Below are positions 32,175-42,909 of a DNA stretch of 64,000 nucleotides, piece by piece. Source of the stretch: Bradysia coprophila (taxonomy: Eukaryota > Arthropoda > Insecta > Diptera > Sciaridae). The stretch is taken from assembly GCF_014529535.1 (NCBI RefSeq), contig NW_023503608.1, forward strand, positions 1,240,001-1,304,000, given 5' to 3'. A model generated the notes under the pieces. The model was not told the DNA's origin. It did no database searches and saw only the letters and a list, made by a program, of their open reading frames with translations. The position numbers and the translations under genes are program-made. How positions within the stretch are numbered: the first letter of the stretch is position 1; each line of letters opens with the position of its first letter.

Positions 32175-35100
32175 GTGCAAACTGTAAGGTAAATGGACCT
32201 AAAACAATTCCCAACGACTATGAAACACGTTGCGTTTTATGACTTGGTAGGATAAGAGAAATGTAAATGTTCATAATTTCTGACGTCAATATGCTGCGCC
32301 CTGATATATTTTCGCTACATCATCGTTTTATTTAAATCAATAAACAAAATATTTTCAAAAGGAATCTCGACTTTTTCCACAAAAAATAAGTTGCTTGCAT
32401 ATTAAGTAGCATTTTTGTTGTTATCTGCTGGATGATTTAAGTCATCCAAGGTTTTCTTCGACCGATATTTATTGCTGCTCTTCGTCGTTGTATTTTTAAT
32501 GCATAATGTCCGGAGACAAAATCGATGAACATTTTTTTTGGTTGAAGAACCTTTTAGGATCCATTGAACTAATGTTTAATATGTTTTAATTATAGTTCCT
32601 ACGACCGCAAAGACCTTGTTTTCTCAAGCAAAAATGTGAAATTTATTCAAGGAAAGAAATGTTAACCAATGGCAAAATACACCGACCCGGAGGTACATAT
32701 AACATATTGTTTCAAAACGAAATTATAATTGGTAATAAGTCTGCGGATAAAGTAATTTTTCATAATAATATTCGGAATTGCACACGAAAGCGATTTGCTG
32801 GTTGAATACACAGACACCAGACAGGCTGCAACAAAAAAATATTTCTTTTTGTATTCGTGTGCAGAACATCCAAAGCAGACGTAAGAGCCGTTGAAAAAAT
32901 GCGGCAGCCGAAATTGTCAATCATTTGCAATTCAATAGGCTTCAAGCGACGGCTGGGGACATAGTTATTTTCGTTAATAACTAAAATTTCTATGATACAC
33001 TGTCTAGTTTCAGAACTCTATTAAGTGTACCACTCATGCTTGAAGTTCGTTGACCACTTTGTATAGTACAGGGGATGCCAGTGAAATTTGTACATGAATT
33101 TGCTTCAACTGTTTTTCAGATGGTCCAATCATACTTAGACTTCTTTGTATGACTGAAATAGTTACAAGCAGACGAGTGGTAATTGTCAAACCGTGTAAGG
33201 ACGTATTAGCTTGTTTGTTTGTATAATGTTTATGAATGGACCAGCTGAAAATTGCTGAAGCAAATATTTGTCTAAATTTCGCTGACGTTTCCTGTATTTT
33301 CTCTTGGTTTTATGAAGTATAAAATAAGGAAAGAAGTCAGGAGGAAGAAAAAAAACATATTCCTACCAAGTACCATACCACAGTTAAGAGGCATCGATGC
33401 GTTGCTGAAAAGTATACATTTGGACGTTTTTTAAATACTGGATTTTAGACTTCTTTCGATGATAGCTTTCCACTAGAATCCTTTAAAAAAAAATGTACGA
33501 CCGCTATAGTGCTCTTAATTTGTATGCCATTAATTATTGCAAAGGATGGTCCTTTAACACGATCTGATGCAGCTATAAATTTTTAATTGTATGGAAAAAA
33601 TCTGACGGCGGCGGATGCTTTTAGACAACATACACACCTATCTCAACCTACTAAAACATGTTTTTTGTGTCTGGGAAGTAATACTTTCCGAGATTTTGAA
33701 TTGATGATGCACCGGCGGAGTCAAGCTAAGCACAAATTATATTCTTCTCCGCAATGCTACTACAGATACTATTCACTTTACATTAATTTGTAATAAATTC
33801 GCACGCAAGGAACGTTCTACCTCATCAAGCCAAGACTTTACTTTCGATTCTCTTTTTTTACCATTTCGTTTGACGTGTTAAAAATTTATTTTTGGTGTTT
33901 TGATGGTATAATAAATCAGCGATTAGAATATAGGAATTGCCGCCTAGTGTGAGGTGTGCTGATGATGATTTTTTATGATTTGATCGACGTAAACAATTTT
34001 TTATAACTTTAAGGCCAAATTTTTTGTTTTCTCTTCACAATTTAGCAATGTGATAATAGATTGATCCAAACAGTTACCGATAATCTTATGCGTGCTAAAA
34101 CCTAAAACTGTAGGTTGTCGATTACAGAATTATAAAAATTCTGAGATTCTATAATTCCAGTGGACCGATAACCGTTTGGATGAAAACATCTTTAACCTAC
34201 AGAACTGTGTACTATAAATACCACTGTTAGTTAGATCAGTTGCTATGGATAAATTTAAGATGTTGAAGAATTGAAATGGAAATTTTCGTTGTCCATCTAG
34301 AGTTTGAGTTAATGACCGAATGAGTTTTATCAACAGTTACTGAATACACTGGTAAAAGTGCATCCCAAATACTGTTTTATCAATTGATTCTAAAAAAAGT
34401 TCCTGACTTAAAATAGTTCTTCTAGGTCATCAATGACGAAATGTGTATGGTGAGGTAGGTTAATTTTTAGATTTTATTTGTATACGTGTGCTGGTAGCGT
34501 TGAGTTGAATTTAAATCAGTAAAAACAAACAGGATTTCTATTTTGAATGTTCTGTGTTGTGTCTCCAAGTCTTAGGCTTTCTTCGTTCGAAATTTTAGTC
34601 GTTGATTTTGGAAAAAACCCAATAATTGAATTGCGAATGATGCCATGCCGTAGTATTTATAACGTTTGCTTTTGTCAATTTGATTAAATATTGACTTCGC
34701 TTCGAAAATCATTTCCTACTTTGTCTTCTTTACATTTTAAAGAGTCAAAACACGGCTAATAAATTTGATTTGAACAAATATTCTTCTTTGTCTGCTTGTT
34801 TTTTGTATTGTTATTCGTCGGTACACAATTTTTACGTAGAAATTATTTCTTGATCGTGGTTTTTTTTATTCACAAGCAGTACACGAGACATTGGCGAATT
34901 TTAAAGAAGATAACAATTTATCGGGTTTTCCGGTATATGTTGTTGGTATAGCAAAAATTACCAGCGTGGCCTTTAAAAAAATAATTGAAATTGACGCGAC
35001 GTGTACTCACCTGTCGTAACTTCGTTCCTTGGTACATGCTTTAAAAGATACACAAAATGCATCAGGTCCAAACAAACCTTGAAAAACGTTGTTGTTCTTC

Positions 35101-36290
35101 TGAGTTAACTTAGCATTAATTTTCATAAGCTTTTGCCATTTTTTTCATGTCTCCAAGCCTAGGCCCTAAATTAATTTCAAATAATGTGAAAATGAAATTT
35201 AACTTTGCTATATTTCCGGCTAGGGTAAATCAGGTCCTTTCCAGGGATTCTTTGGGGATTTTCATCCTGAGTTTTTTTCTGAAGTTTTTAAAAATTTTCG
35301 AAATTTTCCGAATTAAAATTCCCAAAAATAAGTTCTGATCCTTTTTTCTTCAACATCTTTGATTTCGAGTATCTATCCGTCAAAAATCCTTCGATTCATT
35401 CAAATTATTAAAAACTATAGGCTCTGGTTATGCAACAACGACAGTATAAAAAATATCTTCAGGTTAACCTATTTCAAGCAAATCATCAATTAATCTTCGT
35501 ATCATTATTAGGCAAACTTTTTCTTAGAAAACTATGAACTTGAACTGGTGAATGTGATAATTCAATTTGCTATAAATTTACCCAAATTAATTTGAATAAT
35601 CGTTTTACCCACCTATTAGTGATAGTCTATCTAACTCAAAAATGGTTGCGACAATCCTAAAAAAATTATCATAAAAAGCTCTAAATGATTATGCGTGCGG
35701 TATTATAATGTGTTAATAAAATTAAAACCAAATTTGTGACATGTATAGGTAGAACATCTGTTATCAAATGACGAATTTGATGAATTTTCGCATATGTTTA
35801 AACTATTGAAGTAATAGATTCTGCAATAATTTGTTTAAAATACTTGACGTATTAAACGGATTGGATTGGATTATATTGCAGATATGCTTTCCGTCTAGAA
35901 AAGATAGTTCTTTTAATTTTTTTAAATTTTGTTTACAATAGACTCTAGAAGTGATATTCTTAAAAAGGTTATTTTAAACCAAAAATACATTTTACTAAGG
36001 GCTACAGAATCTGCAGTCGTGCAGTCGTGTGAGGAAATCCGATATCCGAAATCCGAATCACAATGGCAAAACTTACACTTTAAATCTACCAATTTGTACG
36101 CCCATTCATTAAAAAAATATTGAAAATACACAATTCGTTAAAATCATAAATTAATATGGCAATATTTAACGATACACTTATTAAACAATTTACCACGACC
36201 ATCATCATCTACACCATGATCTACCACACCACACGGTGCAAAATGAAGAAGAAAACCGAGAGTAGTTAACTACATTTTGTGTAAACAAAA
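32175..36290. other. Intergenic, no gene recognised
   Basis: Contains one copy of a dispersed short repeat (32993-33055, also at 2478-2532 and about 43170-43215). Frame 33587-33793 has a C-x2-C...H...H look but starts at TTG and has no supporting exons. Otherwise plain A+T-rich sequence. Confidence 0.5.
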
Positions 36291-36299
36291 CAAAAATCG

Positions 36300-36308
36300 T
36301 ATATAAAG
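36300..36308 (+). promoter_or_regulatory. TATA box (TATATAAAG) of the three-ended peptide locus
   Basis: Lies 85-93 bases upstream of the only start exon (ATG 36393). No comparable TATA box plus start exon in matching phase was found near the second and third terminal exons. Confidence 0.65.
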
Positions 36309-36392
36309 ACATCTCCAACAGTCAGCGGGCAGCAGTCGTTTATCGTTTTTATCTCAAGACACATTGTGAGAAATTACCCAAGAAAGTTCAAA

Positions 36393-38783
36393 ATGAAGTT
36401 TTTAATCATGGTACGTTGAATTCAAACTAAAAATTTTTTTTGTTGAATTTGTGGTTTTTGGACGATGAAGTAAATTTAATTTGTGGTTGCATATACTATG
36501 TGTGTATCCTGATGGAAAAAGTGTGCACGATATGTTGTTCATTGTTCGAATGCGAATGTGATCCTAGATTATTGAGTCAAAATTATTACAACGGAAAGGA
36601 AAAGTGTTTTATTGAGAGTATTGATGTGGTAGTCATTCTTAAATGTTGTTAAGGAATTACGAAGATGATACAAAATCTTTGTGAACTATTTTGCATGCTA
36701 AAGAGCTGGGAAAAGTGTTTTCAGTACCTTTGGCATGTAAAATATTAGATCAGTAAAAAAAAAAAATTTATGACCATTGTGACTGTAGCTCTTCTTTAGC
36801 TTGGAGAGTGCTAACTCCACAAACGTCTGAAAATAATTTTCACGCCGGTTTTGTAAATATTTATCGGTTTGTTGTCTACTCATCCTAAAAATGATTTATC
36901 AAACAAAAAAAGTTTAAAAGTTCCCTGCAAATTCACATCCAAAAAAAAATAATTAAAAAAAAAACTTTGAACTTGATTTGATGTTGGCCTTAAAACCAAA
37001 TCAATGAACTTTACAAAGAAAATTTACACTGAAATCTCATCCATTGACAACATTTATTACAAAACATCTTCCAAATAATTACGAAAACCGCACGAAAGTA
37101 AACCTTGAGTTATCAAAATTTGAATATCTTATTAGGTTTAGCTATATGCATGCAAGAGATATCTTGTGTGGGTAATGTGTTGTTAATATTGAAGAAGAAA
37201 AAATGGTGGTTAACACTTTACCTCTCATGCCACTAATAGATCGTGACCGTTGAATCTTTGGTGGTGATGCATACATAACATAATCACCGATAAATGATTT
37301 TTTTCTGTTTGATTAAATTAAGGAAAACTAATAATTTGATCGGTTTTTTTTAAATTGGTAATTTTTTGCAAACTTTATATTTCGTTGTCGCGATTTTGCT
37401 TCTTCATACAGAAAGGAAGTCGTTAAAAAATAACTGAAAATAGTTTTTGTTAGCTAGTTTTTGCAACAAAAAATGGTCCGACTTAAAGACGATCTTATTG
37501 ATGTAAATGAATTGTTAAAATGAAACTAGCACAAAACTCAGAGAGTGTACCATTTCAGAGGCATAATGTACTTATACCAATAGAATAACTCGGCATAAAA
37601 ATGAAAAGTGTCATTTTGTGTGTTTATTGACCTCGGCTACGCCTCGGATCAACAAAATTCGCACGAAAACTCTACTTTTCATCTTTTTATCTCTAGTTAT
37701 GTAAATGACTATTGAGTTGAATATATTGAAACTATATTGGTTCAATATTGAATAAAATGAACGAATATGTTCAAACTAAGTTTCGTTAAGTGATTCGATC
37801 TTAAAAAAAATCTCCCAAAAATAGTGAAAACTCAGAAAATCAATTGGTCAGTCCCAGTAAAATGGGACAAAGAAGTAAGTCAATTGTGATATTATGTCTT
37901 GCGACTTGCGACTGCTACTTCAATCTTCAACTCTACTTAGCTTCTCTGAATGATATCTCGTTTTTCTCAACGAAGCGACGTTCTCAAAATCTTTCTTATT
38001 TCATCTTCAAAATCTATATGTTCATGACTATATTCATGACTAAGAATACGCATGTCTTCATAGGCGAATTCACGTCTTCAAAAACTGAAATAAATTATTC
38101 TGCAAAAACTTTGCTAATTTCACTATCATTTAAACTTTGAACCACTATACAATTTAAGCATAATAAATATCATTCATAAATTTGTCACCAGCGAATATAT
38201 TAATAACTTTAGTCATTCGACAGTGCGTTTCGAAAGAACTAAAAAAATCGAAATGTCGAATGACTAAAATTTCTCAGCTTTACCTACATTCAAATATTAA
38301 AATTTACATTTGAAAGAAAATCAATTTTTTGAACGTTTCATTGATAAAATGTTTTATTTAGAGACATCTTTTATCAATGAAAAGATTCAATTTCAGCAAG
38401 AAATTGATAAACCGTTAAATAATTTTTTTTATAATTTATTGAATAAATCAATATTTGATAATTTATAACAGATGATTTACATACGTCCGTAAAAGATTAA
38501 CAAATTGTTAATCAATTTCTTGCTGCTTTTTTCAGCTTAAAATAAGATTTTTACTTAACTCTATTTCATCTTAATAACAACAACACAAAATGGCAAAAAA
38601 TAATCAATTTTCTACTTAAAGGCAATTTTAGTGACCGTTTTGGCAATGGCATTCGTAGCAGCCGTTCCTGTTGATGAAACTGTAGTCGGTGACCTGTACG
38701 AACCATCCGAGACATACAATCCACAAGATCCAAATTCATTCTTCAAATTGAAGAAACTCAAGAAACTCTTGTTCTTGGGTTAA
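36393..38783 (+). CDS. Secreted peptide precursor, form A (shared exon 1 + terminal exon a), 59 aa
   Basis: Shared exon 1 (36393-36410) encodes MKFLIM and ends at a phase-0 donor (ATG|GTACGT). Terminal exon a is 38622-38783 (acceptor CTTAAAG), 53 residues plus stop. Joined, the N-terminus MKFLIMAILVTVLAMAFVAA is a signal peptide. An acidic stretch (VPVDETVVGDLYEPSE) and PQD follow, then a cationic tail SFFKLKKLKKLLFLG. The final Gly could be used for C-terminal amidation. A poly(A) signal lies at 38950-38955. No known family; the layout (signal, acidic pro-part, short basic amphipathic end) resembles precursors of linear membrane-active or antimicrobial peptides, which is inference. The intron is 2.2 kb. 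Confidence 0.6.
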
Positions 38784-41029
38784 ATGCTTACACTTGAGCT
38801 AATACAGAAAAGAAGAAATTAAAATGCCAAATTTTTTATAAATAATTTAAAAAAAAAAAAGAACAAAACGCCAACATACACATTTGCTGTAAACGCAATG
38901 TTTGTCTTGTATTTATCCACTTGCATGTAAACGAAAAATTAATTTGAAAAATAAAATTTCATTATTTAAAACCTTTCCATTTCATTGTCTCAATTTATTT
39001 CTTTACCTTTACCTTTATTCTTTTCTACTGAATCTACTCTTTCATCTGTGCTTAATCATCCATCTCTTCCACATACAAAAAAAATATAAAATAGATAAGC
39101 TCCTAGCTCATCCTTACACAATGTTACAGCTTGAAGGTACATAAATGAGGATATCGGAAGTTTCTCTTTTGTTTAAATAATTTTTTGTTTTCGTAACACA
39201 ATGACAAAATGTTTTTTAGGAACACGATGTATATTGTCACACTCGCCTGCCTGTCTAGTGCCTAAAAATCATTTGTCACTGGATGACGTTTTATTTTGTT
39301 GCACTCGGCCTGGACCTTCGAGTCAAAGATATAGTCCTCAAAAAAGCATCTATTACTCGTGGAAAAATGCGCAGTAGATGAGAACATTGTCAACCCGAGG
39401 CGAGGCCGATATCGGAAATTTCTCTTTTGTTTAAATAATTTTTTGTTTTCGTAACACAATGACAAAATGTTTTTTAGGAACACGATGTATATTGTCACAC
39501 TCGGCCTGCCTGTCTAGTGCCTAAAAATCATTTGTCACTGGATGACGTTTTATTTTGTTGCACTCGGCCTGGACCTTCGAGTCAAAGATATAGTCCTCAA
39601 AAAAGCATCTATTACTCGTGGAAAAATGCGCAGTAGATGAGAACATTGTCAACCCGAGGCGAGGCCGAGGTTGAAAACACATTGTATGCGCAAAATTCCA
39701 GTTTAGGCACAAGTTAGGATCAAAATTTCATGTACTGTAACAATTTTGCAAAATTGAATATTAACGGACAACCGAGTGATCAATGCTTGTTTAGCTGTCG
39801 ATGTTTAAAATACAACGTCAATTTTACTTTTCGTTACTGAGAAAATAACTGTTAAACCACTGACACCTACAATTCGGCGCTTAGCCGAAGCTTTGAATAT
39901 TTTGCTGTTCTAACCTAGTTTGTTCTAGATACGATTTTGATGCCTTCATTTAATTTTTCAATTTTTTTTAGAATGGTCTATGCTGGCATTTTATATAATC
40001 AATTCCTGTGTAGATTATTCTACAGGGAGAGAAAAGTGAAATTCGACATGTTTTCTGAAGTGGTTGTGGTTTGTAATTGATTCAACAAGAACTATGAATC
40101 TATATTTTCATTTGTTAAACAAACTTTGTGAGGAATACACACAAACCACAACAAATGATAAATAAAGGAATTATTTTTAAAAAAATCTTAAATCAGAAAA
40201 CATATCGAATTTCTTTTTTCTATCCCTATAATCTCATAAGGATGGAGAATTAGGTCACTTAACCTTTCCTACCAATGTATAATATTGCGATACCTAAGAA
40301 TTATGTAACGGTTATTTTTCTTACGGATCCTAAAAGGTTTTTTTAGCGAATGAGAAGCTTCCAGTACGAGCTGGAGTTCTGGAATAGATTTTGCAAAAAA
40401 ATCCCTTTAGCCCAAGTTAAGCACAACGCTTTTCCTAAACGAGGTTGGATGCTGAAGCCCTCTGATACTTTTACTCATCTGGATACGAGATATCAAATTA
40501 CTTCACTGGTATAGTAATGTACTATTTTCTCACCTGCTTTGTAAAAATGTATTTGCTGAAAACCTCCTTTGTCCTTTCACCTCCTCTTTGTTTTGTCTTC
40601 TCCTTTTCGTTTAAAATGATATGCGGAAATCCTCACCGTAACCTATTAAATGGAAACCGCATTTTTAGATGTGAACTTTAATCAAAATACTTAAGATGTT
40701 AAAAGTAATGAAGGCCAGTAAGTATGTGATGTTTGTATATTGATCGCTTAAGCCAACCCCTATTTTCAAAAACAAAAACCTGCAAAAACATATTTCGGAT
40801 AAATTTTACCCTTAAACTGAAATGATCCTGATTTATACATCGTTTAATTTTTCGATTTATTTTGTAGGTCATCTTGGTCATCTTAACCGTTAGCATGGTG
40901 TTGGCCGCTCCAGCAAACGATGAAACAATTGTTGGTCAGCTCGGTCCATCCGACACCATAAGTCCACAAGATGACAGCCAAATTTTATTGAAATTGAAGA
41001 TTCTTAAGAAACTTCTGTTTTTGGGATAA
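36393..41029 (+). CDS. Secreted peptide precursor, form B (shared exon 1 + terminal exon b), 59 aa
   Basis: Terminal exon b is 40868-41029 (acceptor TTTTGTAG, phase 0), exactly as long as exon a (162 nt), with AATAAA at 41118-41123. Joined to exon 1 at 36393-36410 it gives MKFLIMVILVILTVSMVLAA as signal peptide, then PANDETIVGQLGPSD, PQD and the tail LLKLKILKKLLFLG. It aligns with form A throughout (DET-VG, PQD, LK-LKKLLFLG). No first exon in the right phase was found between exons a and b, so use of the distant exon 1 (4.5-kb intron) is the simplest reading. A separate unrecognised promoter remains possible. Confidence 0.55.
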
Positions 41030-42830
41030 ATTCCTTCTTGGACGTTCGTGTGGAGTTATCGAATTTATAATCTTAATAATTTAATGTAATTGTCGTAAGA
41101 TTTTGTACTAAAAAAATAATAAATGAATTGAGTGACGGGACAATTTTTCGATTCCCTTTAATCTTCTTCAAAAAAAAGTCCAAAACAAGTCGGCTTATTT
41201 CATTCAGTTGGTAAATCGACTCTCTTTTTGTGGGCTTTGAGGCTATCGTTCTTGTTTGAACATTGTAATTTTGTCGAATGGGAAATTTTAAGTAATGCTC
41301 CCAATAGCTAAAATAACAATGTTCAAACAATTACGGATTTTTTTTACTATCGAAGTCCCGTGGTAATGAATCATTTCCATAAAAAGATTTTACTTGTTAT
41401 ACTGCAATGTAAATGGGGTTTCGCTCATCTACATTTACATTGTCTAATCACATAAAGCACAGTACGTACGTGGTTCCAAATTTTTATTTTGACGTTCCCA
41501 CTCATCAAAATAAAAATTTGGAACCACGCACGTAATGTATTCTTAATACGTGCCCACGCAAACCTTGACATGTGGCATGTGGACTATTTTTTCGGTTATT
41601 TTTTTCATTTTTCCTGGAAGTCAACTTCCTCATGCTAGTGGATGCTGCTAGTGGTATACCTCGCCTTCCGCTTGGATATACAAACTCTAGACTTGTTGTA
41701 AAGACAGTTACCGAAGCTTGTTTCTCAAAAACCCACTTGTAAATCACAAAATTGTTACCCCATTTTTACTTTCGCAGCATGTGATGTAATCTACTATTGT
41801 CATAAGAAACATCTCTTTACAAACAACAAGCTTATATTCAACAAATAAATCCATTAAAGTAATATTACTTCAATAGTTTGATAGATTTAACTATTCAAGT
41901 CATTTACTTCCTTTAAAAGATCCATTAGATAAAGCCTATCATCTATCTCTGTCGTCATTGTCGAAAGCACACTGCATGTTTATACCATAGCGCTGAACAA
42001 AGCACTAGAACAGATTTTTTTAACGGTCATTTGGCCCTTCATATTTGAAAAATGCTACTGCGTTCCAATTAATTTATTGTTACATGCTACATGCGTCGAA
42101 AACCGTACTTTTCATGTTTCAAGCACTACTTTCGACGCCCTCAGCATGTAAAATCCATTACATAACTCGGGATAAAAACTGAAAAGTCTCGTTTTCGTGT
42201 GTTTATTGACCTCGGCTTCGCCTCGGATCAACAAAATTTCACACGAAAACTCTACTTTTCATCTTTTTATCCCTAGTCATGTAAAATACTATTATATGAG
42301 AAATTTGGACTACTGCGTCGAGAAGGCCTCTCTTGAAAATGGTTCAGTGCTATGCTTATACTTATAGACTCGTGAACTGACGTGTTACAATTAAATCCGT
42401 TTCCGTAAACCATACTCATTTCACCTACTCTTCGCCTTCTTTCTAATTACTTTAAGAATCGAATTCACAGAACCAATTTAGAATGTTCTTTAGTATATTT
42501 AGATGTGTACAGTCTTCTAGTATATCAAATTATATCTACCACATGCACAGTCGTATAATAGATGTTACCTCTTCAATAGAGTGATACGAAATCTTTTACT
42601 TCATTCGTTTCAGAAAACCTGCTAAAATCCACAGTCTTCGATAATTTGTTCACCCATTTCTTCTTAAATTTCAGGTTCTCTTAATCACGCTCATCGCAGC
42701 TTGTGTATTGATTACCGAAGCCAAACCGGTTGATGAAGGTCTTGTTGGATCCAATGGAGCTTCAAAGCCACAAGATAACTCAGAGATCCTCAAGCTGTTG
42801 CTGTTAAAAAAATTACTTTTGCTCGGTTGA
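36393..42830 (+). CDS. Secreted peptide precursor, form C (shared exon 1 + terminal exon c), 57 aa
   Basis: Terminal exon c is 42675-42830 (acceptor AAATTTCAG, phase 0; 51 residues plus stop), with ATTAAA at 42901-42906. The product starts MKFLIMVLLITLIAACVLI and continues TEAKPVDEGLVGSNG, then PQD and the tail ILKLLLLKKLLLLG. It shares the DE-VG, PQD and LKKLL-LG features with forms A and B but is the most hydrophobic and least basic. The three terminal exons look like tandem duplicates of one exon, spaced about 2 kb apart, each bringing its own stop and poly(A) signal. Confidence 0.5.
37583..37701. mobile_element. TA-flanked MITE with G+C-rich core, copy A (119 bp)
   Basis: Ends 'gaataactcggcataaaa' and 'tttttatctctagttatg' are inverted repeats (about 38 bp), flanked by TA (37581-37582, 37702-37703). 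The core is the palindrome 'acctcggctacgcctcgg' (37630-37647). It lies in the first intron of the peptide locus. Confidence 0.8.
39151..39667. repeat. Recent tandem duplication, unit about 258 bp
   Basis: Copies 39151-39408 and 39409-39667 differ at only a few positions, including one extra G in the second. Each ends with 'cccgaggcgaggccga', related to the palindrome at 16468-16485. Both carry the same minus-strand frame, but it matches nothing known. It lies in an intron of the peptide locus. Confidence 0.9.
41462..41535. mobile_element. Hairpin element, 'GGTTCCAA' family, copy 1
   Basis: 'acgtggttccaaattttta' pairs with its complement across a short loop. The preceding 45 bp ('catctacatttacattg.ctaatcac.taaagca') also match the flank of the element at 60384-60496, so the full repeat is longer (about 41415-41540). 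Confidence 0.6.
41979..42362. mobile_element. Inverted-repeat element, 'ACCATAGC' family, copy 2, carrying a nested MITE
   Basis: The left end 'ataccatagcgctgaac' pairs with the complement of 'ggttcagtgctatgcttat'. Related to 16030-16335. Its middle holds the TA-flanked MITE at 42161-42281, a later insertion. Confidence 0.6.
42161..42281. mobile_element. TA-flanked MITE with G+C-rich core, copy B (121 bp)
   Basis: Ends 'cataactcgggataaaaa' and 'tttttatccctagtcatg' are inverted, flanked by TA (42159-42160, 42282-42283). The core 'acctcggcttcgcctcgg' is at 42209-42226. Close relative of 37583-37701. Confidence 0.85.
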
Positions 42831-42909
42831 GGAGATGAAAATATTTTGAACAAATTACACTATCATAACTGTAATTCTTGCAAAATATATTCTTTGGTAA
42901 ATTAAATGT

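Noticed and set aside
33587-33793. Frame with C-x2-C and two His, zinc-finger-like
   Set aside because: Non-ATG start, spacing does not fit C2H2 well, and no neighbouring exons.
36440-36652. Cys-rich 70-codon frame just after the peptide start exon
   Set aside because: Non-ATG start and no acceptor in phase with exon 1; lies in intron sequence.
40695-40718. Possible separate first exon for terminal exon b (ATG near 40695 with a strong GTAAGTAT donor)
   Set aside because: The donor is phase 1 and joining to exon b (phase 0) gives a quick stop; no signal peptide would result.
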